Of a DNA stretch of 64,000 bases, positions 1-9,294 are shown one piece after another. Made by a program: the position numbers and the translations under genes. Under the pieces are notes generated by a model. That model was given only the letters and a program-made list of their open reading frames with translations, did no database searches and had not been told where the DNA came from. Position 1 is the stretch's first letter; each line of letters begins with the position of its first letter. This DNA comes from Stigmatella ashevillena (GTDB taxonomy: Bacteria; Myxococcota; Myxococcia; Myxococcales; Myxococcaceae), in contig NZ_JAQNDM010000001.1 of NCBI RefSeq assembly GCF_028368975.1, forward strand, positions 372,001 to 436,000. The letters are read 5' to 3'.

Positions 1-417
1 GTGATACACGTGGTAGATGAGGACGAGGTTCTTGCCTCCCTCCATGAACTCGATGAGCGACGTGTAGAGCGTCGGCCGGATGCGCCAGTGGCTGTACGCC
101 CCAGGCCCCGTGCGCGATGCATCCACGTACTGCGGTATCTGCTTCCAGTTCAGCTTGTTGTTCGAGAAGTCTCCGTCCCGGTCGAAGTCGAAGCTCGTCA
201 CCCAGTCGTAGCCGTGGCGACCGTCGTTGCCATTGCCCCGCTTGAGGACGATGGGCGCGTAGTACTGGAGGAACGCCTGCCGCTGCGCCGTCGTCAGTGC
301 CCACGCCTGTGCTTGGGCGTCCGCGGGCCAGCACAGCACCGTGACAAGGAGCGCGAGCACGGCACTCAGGCCGAGCCCTCGGAACAACGAAGCCATTCTC
401 GTGGTGTCTGAAGTCAT
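1..417 (-). CDS. Secreted protein of unknown function (3' end outside window)
   Basis: The frame reads leftward from ATG at 417 and is still open at base 1, giving the first 139 residues. Residues 1-37 look like a signal peptide: Met-Ala-Ser-Leu-Phe-Arg, then a hydrophobic run, ending near AQAQA. The mature part has a Tyr/Asp/Asn-rich stretch (HGYDWVTSFDFDRDGDF) and then LVLIYHVYH at the edge. This suggests an exported protein with an Asp/Asn-rich, possibly metal-binding segment. It loosely recalls Vps62-type or other secreted hydrolase-like folds, but I do not recognise the family with any certainty. The opposite strand is also open here but reads as low-complexity Arg/Pro/Val sequence. Confidence 0.6.
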   Translation of the reverse strand, partial: MTSDTTRMASLFRGLGLSAVLALLVTVLCWPADAQAQAWALTTAQRQAFLQYYAPIVLKRGNGNDGRHGYDWVTSFDFDRDGDFSNNKLNWKQIPQYVDASRTGPGAYSHWRIRPTLYTSLIEFMEGGKNLVLIYHVYH

Positions 418-444
418 GCCCCTAGGAAACCACAGCGTCACCGT

Positions 445-1527
445 TTACAGAATGGGCTTGCCCCGATTGGGCTGGAACCGCTCCGCTTCCTTGAAGAACT
501 GAGTGAGCGAGTACTCCAACAGCGATTGGCGCGACTGCATGTACCGGCGGGCCCGGAGGAAAGGCAGCCAGACGCGCTTGCCCACACGCACCTGGGACTC
601 CTCCATCTTCTGCCGCAGCACCCACGTCCCGCCCAGCCGCCGCACCAGCACGTCACCCAGGTAGACGCCTAACGCCGGTATCGTATGTCCGTCGATGAGT
701 TCGCGCGTGTACCGCTCCGGGAAGTTCTCCCGCCAGAAGTAGAAGTCGAGGTCCGTGAGAGACTCGGGCGTCTCCTCCATAACGGAGGGCACATGGGCGT
801 GCAGCGCCGCCACGAGTCCTTCGGACAGGTCTCCGTAGGATGTGAGGACGCGCTCCGGATTCTCCACATCTGCCGACAGGGCGACAGAAAGCCACTCCTC
901 CGGCTCCGGAGGCCGGAAGGCGTTGAGTTCGGCAATCTTCCGTTGCCGCTCACTGATAGGAGCCCTGTCCGCCACCTGCGAAAGCAGAGGTACCAAGTCG
1001 GGATGAAAACGTGGTTCCACCGGGGCGAGCGCGGCACTTCGCTCTCGTAAGGTACGCAGCACTGTGTCGAAGTCGAGATCCGGCCGAAGGTGAACATGGG
1101 CACGCGCCTGGAGAATGCGTGCCTCGTCGCTGGCAAAGTCGGCGGCGGTGGGCCGCAACACCAGCAGCACGGAACCGTTGGGGAGAGCTTCCACCTTGTG
1201 GGCCGGAGTGGAAAACACTCGCTCACGCCCGATGGATTCCACTAGCTTCGGGCCAAAGACGTTGAGCCAGCACACTTCATAGACTTTGTCGTACCCATCT
1301 CTCCTGGCAATTTCGACGTCACGACCAAAATAGGGAGCATTCGTCAACTGCTCTTCGGCCAGGCTCGTCGCGGTGGCATGCGTGACTGGGTAGTAGGTGG
1401 CCCAATCGCGCACCAGCTCCACGAAGGTGCGACATCGATTTTCTTCCTCCAAGAAGGAGAGAGGCTTCAATGCAATTCCAACAGACAGCTCGGGGACTGC
1501 TGGCAAGAGCCTGAGTCGAAGCGTCAT
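445..1527 (-). CDS. Conserved myxobacterial-type protein, candidate immunity partner
   Basis: A 360-residue soluble protein with no signal peptide or membrane segment. Its start (ATG at 1527) overlaps the stop of the upstream gene by 4 bases, so the two are translationally coupled. Segments such as VCWLNVFGPKLVESIG and LVLRPTAADFASDEA are of a kind I associate with uncharacterised myxobacterial proteins encoded next to toxin-like genes. The coupled two-gene layout, the accessory neighbourhood and the IS remnant just upstream fit a toxin/immunity pair with this as the immunity or accessory gene. That role is inference; no catalytic motif is visible. Confidence 0.6.
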   Translation of the reverse strand: MTLRLRLLPAVPELSVGIALKPLSFLEEENRCRTFVELVRDWATYYPVTHATATSLAEEQLTNAPYFGRDVEIARRDGYDKVYEVCWLNVFGPKLVESIGRERVFSTPAHKVEALPNGSVLLVLRPTAADFASDEARILQARAHVHLRPDLDFDTVLRTLRERSAALAPVEPRFHPDLVPLLSQVADRAPISERQRKIAELNAFRPPEPEEWLSVALSADVENPERVLTSYGDLSEGLVAALHAHVPSVMEETPESLTDLDFYFWRENFPERYTRELIDGHTIPALGVYLGDVLVRRLGGTWVLRQKMEESQVRVGKRVWLPFLRARRYMQSRQSLLEYSLTQFFKEAERFQPNRGKPIL

Positions 1528-2369
1528 ATCCAGGGCGGGACTCTTAGACTCTTACTACGATAGAGCCCGATGGTTATGTTCTTGCCCCCGCGCTCCTCTT
1601 CCAACGCCTTCCAAACCGAGTCGCGGGAATACTTGCGTCGCCGTTTCCCCTCAACGATGTCGGGCATCCAGTCTCCCGCCCAGCGTTCAAGTGACTGCAG
1701 GAATGGCTCAACAGCTCCCTCCAACGCGCCTTGCCGCGATTCCGCGAAGCGCAGGTCCGCTTTCGCCACTCCCACGTGCGTCTCGATGCGGGGCCGGTCG
1801 AAGTTCTTGAGCCACCTCCGCTGCGCCTGCGGGCGGGCCGCGTCCTCCTCCAGGAGGTCGACCATCTTCCTCTCGAATGCCAGGCCCCAGGCGTATCTGT
1901 CACGAACAAGCCGGTAGCCCGCCCACTTCAGAGGTCCCTTTTCCGCAATCCCCTTCTTGATTTCCGCAGCCCTCGACTCCAGGTACGCCACGTAGTCGGA
2001 CCAGAGTGGCTGCGCAGTGACTTCGGCAGAAGCCGCCTTCTGCAGGGCCTGGCGGTGCCTCGTCAGCTCCACCACATCCATCGACAAGCGCTCTCCCGGG
2101 AACTCCGCCTCCCACTGCTTGAACTTCGCTTCCGCCACCTCAGCCGGGAGTCCGGCCGCCTCGGGTGGCACGGAGGGCCGAGTACTCCCCCTTCGCCCAG
2201 AGCCCCCGCCGGTGGACGTGGCGTTCGCGGGCTCGCGGTACCGCACCGCCAATGTGGCCTGTGCCTGAGCAACGTTGCCTCGCGCCTCGTACAGCGCCCG
2301 TGCGCCCGCCTCACCCCACTCTCCCACCAGAATGGCTGCGTTCCGGTCCTGCTGGAGGTAGCGGGCCAA
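1524..2369 (-). CDS. Unknown protein, possible N-terminally truncated toxin
   Basis: A 281-residue frame whose best visible start is TTG at 2369. No upstream ATG or clear Shine-Dalgarno fits, and the frame further upstream reads as non-coding Arg/Pro/Ser sequence. Residues 1-45 are a helical Ala-rich segment, followed by a Ser/Gly/Arg/Pro linker (about 50-75) and then a charged C-terminal domain ending in GLYRSKSLRVPPWI. A linker followed by a compact basic C-terminal domain is typical of polymorphic toxins. An IS66 tail lies about 120 bp upstream, so the N-terminus may have been cut off by that insertion. It overlaps the next gene by 4 bases. I cannot name the domain. Confidence 0.5.
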   Translation of the reverse strand: MARYLQQDRNAAILVGEWGEAGARALYEARGNVAQAQATLAVRYREPANATSTGGGSGRRGSTRPSVPPEAAGLPAEVAEAKFKQWEAEFPGERLSMDVVELTRHRQALQKAASAEVTAQPLWSDYVAYLESRAAEIKKGIAEKGPLKWAGYRLVRDRYAWGLAFERKMVDLLEEDAARPQAQRRWLKNFDRPRIETHVGVAKADLRFAESRQGALEGAVEPFLQSLERWAGDWMPDIVEGKRRRKYSRDSVWKALEEERGGKNITIGLYRSKSLRVPPWI

Positions 2370-2486
2370 CGTATCCGTCCGGTGGAGGCCGTGCCGGACC
2401 GCTTGAGGACGTGCGAGAGCTGTGGTCGGAGGTGGTCGCGAGCGTGGACGTGAGAGGGGTGACGAAAGAGACCCTGCGAGCGGTGC

Positions 2487-2612
2487 TCAGGAAGAGTCAG
2501 TGGCGCGCAAGCGCTTCCACTCATACGGCAGCAGCTCACCGATGCGCGATTGGGGGTGAGTCTGCACGCGCAGCGTATCCGTCCGGTCAGCGACGTGCTG
2601 GAGGGGCAGAAG
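2487..2612 (-). pseudogene. IS66-type transposase C-terminal remnant
   Basis: About 40 codons end at a stop at 2487-2489 and contain the string HVADRTDTLRVQTHPQSR followed by IGELLPYEWKRL. This matches the C-terminal tail of IS66-family transposases, where a Leu-Leu-Pro-x-x-Trp-Lys motif closes the protein. Nothing upstream in the same frame continues the transposase, so only the tail survives. It sits between the DUF6968 gene and the putative truncated toxin and marks an old insertion. Recognition is by motif only. Confidence 0.5.
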
Positions 2613-2640
2613 GCTCAAGCCTTCGGGAAACCTCACTGCA

Positions 2641-3081
2641 CTACTGACGCTGTCGCCGCTTATACGCTGCTTCAAGCTTGCGCGTGTGTGCAGAAATCTC
2701 GCGCTCAATCATTTTCTCTAGCTTTCGCAGGAGTGCTTTCGGAAGGTGTTCTGGGTAGGTTCTGGGAAAGCCCAAATACCCACCCTTGTCTCCCGCCCAA
2801 CGCAGGCTCCCTTCGTAGGTTTTGCTCAGCTCCCCAGCTGCCCGGAGCGCAAGCTGAAGAGCCTGCATTGAGTCAATTCCCCAAAGCTCAAACAGTTCCT
2901 GTTCCTCAGGGCGGACCCATTCTACACTACACCTGTAGTTACCTGTACCTGAATCTTTGATGGGTTTCCTGACCCGGACAAGAACGTACTCACCAGGCCT
3001 ATTTGTGAGTTCAAATCTGCGTTCCGCCATGATCGGGCCAGTAGGCTGGGTGCCGCGAGGGAGACGAGTTTCTGTAGGCAT
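2641..3081 (-). CDS. DUF6968-family protein
   Basis: A 146-residue soluble protein. The motif GIDSMQALQLALR preceded by YRCSVEW is characteristic of DUF6968, a small family often found near contact-dependent toxin genes. The first ATG is at 3081; an internal ATG at 3030 (MAERRFEL) begins where family similarity begins and may be the true start. The C-terminus is basic and helical (KLEAAYKRRQRQ). The family has no established biochemical role; an immunity or accessory function is inferred from where such genes usually sit. It lies just downstream of a Cys-rich lipoprotein gene on the same strand, 18 bp away. Confidence 0.65.
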   Translation of the reverse strand: MPTETRLPRGTQPTGPIMAERRFELTNRPGEYVLVRVRKPIKDSGTGNYRCSVEWVRPEEQELFELWGIDSMQALQLALRAAGELSKTYEGSLRWAGDKGGYLGFPRTYPEHLPKALLRKLEKMIEREISAHTRKLEAAYKRRQRQ

Positions 3082-3099
3082 TCCGTAAACCTTTTATTA

Positions 3100-3576
3100 T
3101 CAGAAGTAGTTGAAGCAGAAATTTCTGCAATTTGCCTCGCTCTCGTTGAGTTTTGAGAAGCAGACGGCACGTATCTCAGCATCAGAGATGTCGTTGCAGA
3201 ACTGGATGAGCACATGGCCACCGGCAACACAGGAATCAAGGCATCGCTCCAGATTCACAGGACGCTTTGATGCGTCGCCTCCAGGTTTTGACGGAAGAGG
3301 TGATACGGGGGGAGGTCTCCTGGGCACCGATTTCGGCGGTGTGAGCGTGGGACTGGCGGCACATGCCTCCGGATCCTTGGGATGCCGCTTGAGACAGCAA
3401 TCGTAAGTCGTCTTGCAATCGGGAGACTGAGACACGCTCGGTGTGGAGTATGAGGCAGCATCCCCTGCCGACAGAGAAACTGGAGTGACCCGGTCAAGCC
3501 TTGCAGTTCCTCCTATCGATAGACATCCTGAAAGAGCCACGGCCGTCATCCCTTGCATTGCGAAGGTCCGAATCAT
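3100..3576 (-). CDS. Cys-rich lipoprotein
   Basis: The ATG at 3576 gives MIRTFAMQGMTAVALSGC, a short lipoprotein signal with a lipobox (ALSGC); a GTG at 3609 in frame is less likely. The mature protein of about 140 residues has a Pro/Ser linker between two Cys clusters: CKTTYDCCLKRHPKDPEAC near the N-terminus, and CLDSCVAGG through CRNFCFNYF at the C-terminus. Paired Cys blocks of this kind recur in small myxobacterial lipoproteins found beside polymorphic toxin genes. It probably sits in the envelope with disulfides. Function is unknown. Confidence 0.6.
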   Translation of the reverse strand: MIRTFAMQGMTAVALSGCLSIGGTARLDRVTPVSLSAGDAASYSTPSVSQSPDCKTTYDCCLKRHPKDPEACAASPTLTPPKSVPRRPPPVSPLPSKPGGDASKRPVNLERCLDSCVAGGHVLIQFCNDISDAEIRAVCFSKLNESEANCRNFCFNYF

Positions 3577-3803
3577 ATCAGGCTTTCTTGAGCGGTTGGC
3601 GATGGGCACTTCTGGACAGTTCTATCTGCAGTATGCTCTGAGCACCTATATGGCCTGGGAGAACGCTAGAATCGGCAACTTGATGCGTGCAACATCCCGG
3701 AGAATGGGAGTAATCCGCCCCGAGGGAGGACGCCTCAAGACTGAAGGTGGACCGATGCGGGGTCGCGCCTGACAGACAATCTCTATCGCTCTCAAAAAAT
3801 CGA

Positions 3804-3836
3804 ATTCATGAGCTTTCATGATTCATGAGCTTTCAT
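3804..3836. repeat. 17-bp tandem duplication
   Basis: The 16-base string ATTCATGAGCTTTCAT occurs at 3804-3819 and again at 3821-3836, a period of 17. It lies just beyond the stop codon of the kinase gene, which is on the minus strand, within an AT-rich spacer. It contains repeated CATGA and AGCTTT words but no clear hairpin. Function unknown. Confidence 0.8.
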
Positions 3837-3837
3837 T

Positions 3838-5199
3838 TTAGTATTTGTCCGATGTGTTGGGCCTTGGCGGCACACCGACTGGAACGTAACAGGCTCCCTT
3901 CCACTCGTAAAAACTCTCTCCGCAAGGAGGAGAGGCTTGAACGATTTCAACCCAACATCCTCCCCGTATGCTTGTCTGTAAGCGCGGGCACGGTGGACGA
4001 CGTTGTCCCCGTAAAGGCTCCTTGGGCATGTCGAGGGTCAGCCCATTCACCTTGGGCTCTTGTGGCGAGTTGGGCACCGGCAACTCCGCCATGGCCGCGT
4101 CTCCCACGCCTCCGGTTCCACCATCCCTCATACTGGAGAGAGGATCCAAGAGTCCCTCCAAGTTCAGGCTCCCTGAGACCGCGAGGAGAAGCCCGGCGGC
4201 CAAGGGAAGGAGTCCGCTGTGCCACGGCCTCCCAGGGCGAGCCTCAGTGGCCGGTGGGCTTACGGCTTCAGAGGGCTCGACGGAATGGCTTGGGCTCAGC
4301 GGCTCAGTGGCTTCAGCCCCGGCTCCCGCCGCCAAGGACTCCATGGCGGCGGCCAGCTCACCGGCGCTACCTCGGTCCTGGGGCTTGTCGGAAAGCATGC
4401 GGAGGATGACAGACTCCAACGAGGGCGCCAGCGGCTTCACCTGGCTCGGAGGCGCCAGCGCCTCCTGGGTGTCTCGTCCATCATCCCCCACGGGGGTGGG
4501 GGCCGTCGCCAGGGGTGGGTAGATTCCCGTGCACAGGTGGTAGGCCGTCACCCCCAGCGCGTACACATCATCTGCGGGTGTGGCTTGGTACTGAGGGCTG
4601 GCCGCGTGGCGGTGGTTCCAGTGGAACCGCAGCGCCTGGGCACTGCGATAGAGCTTGGTGCCAGGAGCCAACAGCCCCTGGGTGAGTGGGGCGGCTCCTT
4701 CCCAGGTGCCACATCCGAAGTCCATGAGGAAGGCTCGGCCCTCGGGACTGACCAGTACGTTGTCCCCTTTCACGTCCCGGTGAAGCCCTTGCACCGCGTG
4801 GGTGGCCTCCAGCGCCCTCGCCACCTGGGCCAGCAGCCGCAACGTCTGGGATGATGAGGAAGAATGCTCCTTGGCCCAGTCGTACAACCGGAGGCCTTCC
4901 ACCCACTGCATCACCACATAGGGATGGGTGTCTCCCCGGGGGCCCCCTTTCCACGTGCCCCGTCCCAACAGGCGAGGGACACCGGCGTGCTGAATCCGCG
5001 CCAGCAGTCCCGCCTCGCGCTCGAACCGGGGATCATTCGGGTAGCGCGCCAGCTTGAGCGCCACGGGCTGGGCTTCTGTCTGCCCCGACTGGTGCGCCCG
5101 GTAGACCACCCCATACGTGCCATAGCCTGCACGGCCATCCACCTGCCATGAGCCCAAGACGGTACCGCACGGAAGCGTCTCGGGAGTGAGGTTGTTCAC
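3838..5199 (-). CDS. Membrane-anchored serine/threonine protein kinase
   Basis: The start is GTG at 5199, preceded by a GAAGG ribosome site. The 453-residue protein has a kinase domain at about residues 14-290: a glycine-rich loop (GYGTYG, 25-30), the ATP-binding Lys in VALKL (49), the catalytic loop HRDVKGDN with Asp142, and DFG with Asp160. An Ala/Pro/Glu-rich linker leads to one membrane segment near residues 330-350 (LLPLAAGLLLAVSG). The remaining exported tail has paired Cys and ends with a CYVPVGVPPRP segment, a tail I associate with myxobacterial kinases. It would signal across the inner membrane. The substrate is unknown, and no cognate phosphatase gene is adjacent. Confidence 0.93.
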   Translation of the reverse strand: MNNLTPETLPCGTVLGSWQVDGRAGYGTYGVVYRAHQSGQTEAQPVALKLARYPNDPRFEREAGLLARIQHAGVPRLLGRGTWKGGPRGDTHPYVVMQWVEGLRLYDWAKEHSSSSSQTLRLLAQVARALEATHAVQGLHRDVKGDNVLVSPEGRAFLMDFGCGTWEGAAPLTQGLLAPGTKLYRSAQALRFHWNHRHAASPQYQATPADDVYALGVTAYHLCTGIYPPLATAPTPVGDDGRDTQEALAPPSQVKPLAPSLESVILRMLSDKPQDRGSAGELAAAMESLAAGAGAEATEPLSPSHSVEPSEAVSPPATEARPGRPWHSGLLPLAAGLLLAVSGSLNLEGLLDPLSSMRDGGTGGVGDAAMAELPVPNSPQEPKVNGLTLDMPKEPLRGQRRPPCPRLQTSIRGGCWVEIVQASPPCGESFYEWKGACYVPVGVPPRPNTSDKY

Positions 5200-5265
5200 G
5201 GCACACCTTCAGGTAAGGCGGTGGCCTTCGGCCTTCATGCATCCTACCTCCTGGGTTGCTTCACG

Positions 5266-7827
5266 TCAGCCCTCCTTTGAAAGGAAACGCTCTAAGAAGG
5301 GCGCGGTGCGGCTCTTGGTCAGCCGGGAGACCTCCTCCGGTGTTCCGGCCGCTACCACCCTCCCCCCCTCGTCTCCAGCCCCTGGGCCGATATCAATGAC
5401 CCAATCACTCTGCGAGACGACGCGCATGTCGTGCTCGACCAGGATGATGGTGTTGCCCTGGTCCACCAGCCCATTGAGCTGCACCAGGAGCTTCTCGACG
5501 TCCGCCGGGTGCAGACCCGTCGTGGGCTCATCCAGTACGTAGAGCGTGTTGCCACGCTGCACCCGCTGCAACTCGGTCGCCAGTTTGATCCGCTGCGCCT
5601 CGCCCCCGGACAGCTCGGTCGCAGGTTGGCCCAGCCGCAAATATCCCAGGCCCACTTCCCTCAAGACCCCCAAGGACCGGGTCAGGTGCGGCTCGTCCTT
5701 GAAGAACGCATACGCCCCGTCCACCGTCATCCCCAGCACCTCGGCGATGTTCTTGTCCTTGTATTGGATTTCCAGCGTCTTCGCGTTGTAGCGGGCGCCG
5801 TGGCACGTGGGACAGGGTGCGAAGACATCGGGCAGGAAGATCAGCTCGACGCTGACAAAGCCCTCCCCTTCGCAGGTCTCGCAGCGGCCCTTGGGCACGT
5901 TGAACGAGAAACGTCCCGCATCGTAGTGCCGGGCCCGCGCGGCCTTCGTCGCGGCAAAGAGCTTGCGAACGCTGTCGAAGAGTCCCGTGTACGTCGCCAG
6001 ATTGGAGCGCGGGGTGCGCCCGATCGGTTTCTGATCGACTCGCACCAGCCGCGTCACGCCCGCCATCCCCTCCGTGATGCGGCCCCCCAAGGTCAGGGTG
6101 GGAGTCCGCTCCAGTTCCTCGCCCTCCTCCTCCTCCGGGGCAAACTCGTGGCCCAGGTGTTTCGACACCAGCTCCACCAGCACCTGGCTCACGAGGCTCG
6201 ACTTGCCCGAGCCCGAAATCCCCGTCACGGACGTGAACACGCCCAGCGGGAAGCGGACCTCCAGGTTGTGCAGGTTGTTGCGGCTGACCCCTTCCAGGCG
6301 CAACCACCCCTGGGGGGCTCGGGGGGTTCGTCTTGCCCCCTTGCCGTGTCCGAGCAGATAGCGGCGCGTCTGGGAGGCCTCGATGGCTTCGAGCCCCTCG
6401 GGCGGGCCGCTGTAGAGCACGTGTCCCCCCTGCTCCCCCGCCGCCGGTCCCACGTCCACGATCCAGTCCGCCTCGCGGATCACATCCACCTCGTGCTCCA
6501 CCACGAAGAGCGAGTTGCCCGCGCCCTTCAGTTGCTCGAGCGCCGCCAGGAGCGCCTGCGTGTCCGCCGGATGGAGCCCCGCGGACGGCTCGTCGAGCAC
6601 GTACACCACTCCGAACAGTTGGGAGCGGATCTGCGTGGCGAGCCTCAGCCGCTGGAGCTCTCCGGGCGAGAGCGTGGGCGTGCTGCGCTCCAGCGAGAGG
6701 TAGCCCAGCCCGAGCTGGGTCAACACCTGGATTCGCCCCAGCAGGTCCTGGGTGAACCGCTCGGCGACGAGCGCTTTCTCCGGGTGCTCCCGCCTCCACT
6801 TCCCCATCCCTGGCGCGGTTCCCTCCGCCGTGGGGCGCAGCACCTCCGCCACGCGGCCCAGCGGCAACCTCGACAGCTCGCCGATGTCGAGCCCCGCGAA
6901 CGTCACCGAGAGGGCCTCGCGCCGCAGCCGCTTGCCCTCGCATTCCGGGCACTCGGTGCTCAGGAGGTACCGCGCCACCCGCTTCTTGATCGATGCGCTC
7001 TCCGTGGTGGCGAACGTCTGCAGCACGTACCGGCGGGCGCTCGTGAACGTCCCCATGTAGCTGGGGCTCTCCTTGCGCTTGAGCGCCTGGCGCGTTTCCG
7101 CGGGGGTGAAGCCCGCGTACACCGGCACGGTGGGATGCTCCTCCGTGAAGAGGATCCAGTCCCGGTCCTTCTGGGGCAGCTCCCGCCAGGGGCGATCCAC
7201 GTCGTAGCCCAGCGTCACCAGGATGTCCCGGAGGTTCTGGCCATGCCACGCGGGCGGCCACGCGGCGACCGCTCGCTCGCGAATGGTGAGCGTGTCATCG
7301 GGCACCATCGAGCGTTCGGTCACCTCGTAGACCCGGCCCAGCCCGTGGCACCGGGGACAGGCCCCCGCGGGCGTGTTCGGGGAGAACGCTTCCGCAGCCA
7401 AGTGTGGTTGATCCGGCGGATAGTGGCCCGCCCGCGAGTAGAGCAGCCGCAGGGAGTTCGACAGCGTGGTGACGCTGCCCACCGAGGAGCGGGTCGTCGG
7501 GCTGCCCCGCTGCTGCTGGAGGGCCACCGCCGGGGGCAGGCCCTCGATGGAGTCCACCTCGGGCACTCCCACTTGATCCATCAGGCGCCGGGCATAGGGG
7601 GCCACGGACTCGAAATAGCGCCGCTGCGCCTCGGCGTAGAGCGTCCCGAACGCGAGCGACGACTTGCCCGAGCCCGACACGCCCGTGAAGACGACCAGCG
7701 CATCGCGGGGGATGTCCACGTCGATGTTCTTGAGGTTGTGCTCGCGGGCGCCCCGGACCTGGACGGCCTTCGCCACGCCACCCGGATCCTGCGTCTTCTG
7801 GGAAGGAGCTTTGCTGCGTCTGGACAT
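5266..7827 (-). CDS. Short UvrA-like ABC ATPase
   Basis: ATG at 7827 (MSRRSKAP) gives about 853 residues, shorter than canonical UvrA (around 940) and typical of UvrA2-type proteins. Two ABC cassettes are visible: Walker [10 protein letters not shown] and GISGSGKSS, signature motifs [14 protein letters not shown] and [13 protein letters not shown], and H-loops VVEHEVD and LVEHDMR. Zinc-finger Cys pairs occur as [25 protein letters not shown] and CPTCHGAR. The family binds damaged DNA or DNA-bound drugs. The short class usually lacks the UvrB-binding domain and is linked to DNA-intercalator resistance rather than core excision repair, so I give no uvrA symbol. An ATG at 7857 is in frame but unlikely. 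Confidence 0.93.
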   Translation of the reverse strand: MSRRSKAPSQKTQDPGGVAKAVQVRGAREHNLKNIDVDIPRDALVVFTGVSGSGKSSLAFGTLYAEAQRRYFESVAPYARRLMDQVGVPEVDSIEGLPPAVALQQQRGSPTTRSSVGSVTTLSNSLRLLYSRAGHYPPDQPHLAAEAFSPNTPAGACPRCHGLGRVYEVTERSMVPDDTLTIRERAVAAWPPAWHGQNLRDILVTLGYDVDRPWRELPQKDRDWILFTEEHPTVPVYAGFTPAETRQALKRKESPSYMGTFTSARRYVLQTFATTESASIKKRVARYLLSTECPECEGKRLRREALSVTFAGLDIGELSRLPLGRVAEVLRPTAEGTAPGMGKWRREHPEKALVAERFTQDLLGRIQVLTQLGLGYLSLERSTPTLSPGELQRLRLATQIRSQLFGVVYVLDEPSAGLHPADTQALLAALEQLKGAGNSLFVVEHEVDVIREADWIVDVGPAAGEQGGHVLYSGPPEGLEAIEASQTRRYLLGHGKGARRTPRAPQGWLRLEGVSRNNLHNLEVRFPLGVFTSVTGISGSGKSSLVSQVLVELVSKHLGHEFAPEEEEGEELERTPTLTLGGRITEGMAGVTRLVRVDQKPIGRTPRSNLATYTGLFDSVRKLFAATKAARARHYDAGRFSFNVPKGRCETCEGEGFVSVELIFLPDVFAPCPTCHGARYNAKTLEIQYKDKNIAEVLGMTVDGAYAFFKDEPHLTRSLGVLREVGLGYLRLGQPATELSGGEAQRIKLATELQRVQRGNTLYVLDEPTTGLHPADVEKLLVQLNGLVDQGNTIILVEHDMRVVSQSDWVIDIGPGAGDEGGRVVAAGTPEEVSRLTKSRTAPFLERFLSKEG

Positions 7828-7872
7828 GTGCGGCCCGACCCTAGGCAACCGGGGCACGGAATGTGGGTCCCG

Positions 7873-9195
7873 CTAACGCTCGAAACGGATGATCCGTTCG
7901 ACGTTCCACATCCCAGGCCGCGCGTCCGGGCGCAGCAACACCAGTTCCGCGGGGTGCCCCACACGCACCGTGCAATTTCTCCTCGGAGGCAGGGGCACCG
8001 TGTCCCCCTCCTTCAGCGCTCCGGGCAGCAGCGGCACCACCGTGAGCCCCTCGGCCTCCACCGTTTCGAGGGCCCCGAAGACCCGCAGGTCGCCCAGCTC
8101 GGCGATCTCTCCCGCCATCACCGCGACGGCCTTGCCTTCCCTCTCCCGCACCGCCGGGCTCGCCGCCACCCCAAGGTCCGCCGTGAAGGCGTCCCCCGCC
8201 TCACCGAAGACCTGTGCTCCCTTCACCACGAGGCGCAGCAACCCCTTGCTCTCGTTCCATGGGATCGACTCGTAGCGTCCCACGTCTGCATCCTCCACCT
8301 TCCCGCTCGCCACCGCCTCCAGCGCCGAGACCAAGGCCACGACGTTCAGCCGGCGCAGCACCTCGTCATGGTCCGCCGTGGGCCAGGGTCCGGTCTCGAT
8401 GAGCACCGTGGGCGTGCCCCAGCGGCCGATGTTGTCCCCGAACGCCCGGACCTCGAAGGCATCGTTGAACCGGCCGATCTGCCCTGGAATGAGCGACTCG
8501 AGCGCGTCCCGGATGACCGCACAGACCTTCTTGGCGAACACCCGCCCCGCGTTGTCACCGCGCGCCTCGTCGAACGCGGGGGCCAGCAGCGAGATGGTGG
8601 CCGGCTTCCGGGTCTTCTCCACCGCGTTGCGCCAATCCTGGTTGTGAAGGTTGAAGCCCAAACAAGGCTGGAGCCGATCCCGGAGGGCCTTGAGCGTCCG
8701 GCCCTCGGGCGTCTGGAGCATCAGCGCATCCCGGTTGATATCGATTCCCTGGGCGTTCACCCGCTGGAAGCGCTCGGCCCCATCCGGGTTGAGCATGGGC
8801 ACGGCGTGCACGGTGAGCCCCGTGAGCAGCGCCTCCACCCGGGGGGCCTCGCGATAACATCGGATGTATTCAAACAATTCGAACAGCGCCGTCGTCGCGG
8901 TCGGCTCATCCCCATGCATCTGGGACCAGAGCAACACGTGCCGGGGGCCGCTCCCAAACCAGACATGGTGGAGCGCCCGCCCTTCCACCGAGTGTCCCGC
9001 GATCTCTGCCTGGAACAGCCCGGGCGCCATCTCCAGGAGACGGCGCACCCAGGCTTCCACCTGCCCGTGGCGCACGAGCGGCAACGGAGGCAATTCCCGA
9101 AAGCGGACGGTGTCCCAAACTTCGGTGATCAAAATGGATGGCTCACTCACGGTCATGCGCCCGGAAAGAAGCGAAAACACCTCAGAGAAAAACAC
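7873..9195 (-). CDS. M14-family zinc carboxypeptidase
   Basis: Up to 440 residues; the ATG at 9156 (MTVSEPSIL) is a plausible alternative start. The zinc site is seen as QMHGDEP (HxxE) and NLHNQDWR (third His). Substrate-binding residues appear in [14 protein letters not shown] and GIDINRDA, and the catalytic Glu lies in LIETGPWP. No signal peptide is evident, so it probably acts in the cytoplasm. The C-terminal 150 residues form an extra beta-rich domain. M14 enzymes remove C-terminal residues from peptides or hydrolyse peptidoglycan peptides; the substrate here is unknown. It is followed 45 bp later by the UvrA-like gene. Confidence 0.88.
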   Translation of the reverse strand: MFFSEVFSLLSGRMTVSEPSILITEVWDTVRFRELPPLPLVRHGQVEAWVRRLLEMAPGLFQAEIAGHSVEGRALHHVWFGSGPRHVLLWSQMHGDEPTATTALFELFEYIRCYREAPRVEALLTGLTVHAVPMLNPDGAERFQRVNAQGIDINRDALMLQTPEGRTLKALRDRLQPCLGFNLHNQDWRNAVEKTRKPATISLLAPAFDEARGDNAGRVFAKKVCAVIRDALESLIPGQIGRFNDAFEVRAFGDNIGRWGTPTVLIETGPWPTADHDEVLRRLNVVALVSALEAVASGKVEDADVGRYESIPWNESKGLLRLVVKGAQVFGEAGDAFTADLGVAASPAVREREGKAVAVMAGEIAELGDLRVFGALETVEAEGLTVVPLLPGALKEGDTVPLPPRRNCTVRVGHPAELVLLRPDARPGMWNVERIIRFER

Positions 9196-9294
9196 TTCGG
9201 AGAGTAGGTGAAGACACGCGCAATTTGGTATGGGTTCACGGGGCCCTCCGCCTCACTCTTTGAACTGCAAGTTTATCAGCAGGAGAAACCCATC

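Noticed and set aside
5431-9207. A 1258-codon rightward open frame across the UvrA-like and carboxypeptidase genes
   Set aside because: Arg/His/Gln-rich antisense sequence without motifs. The minus strand shows ABC and M14 catalytic motifs.
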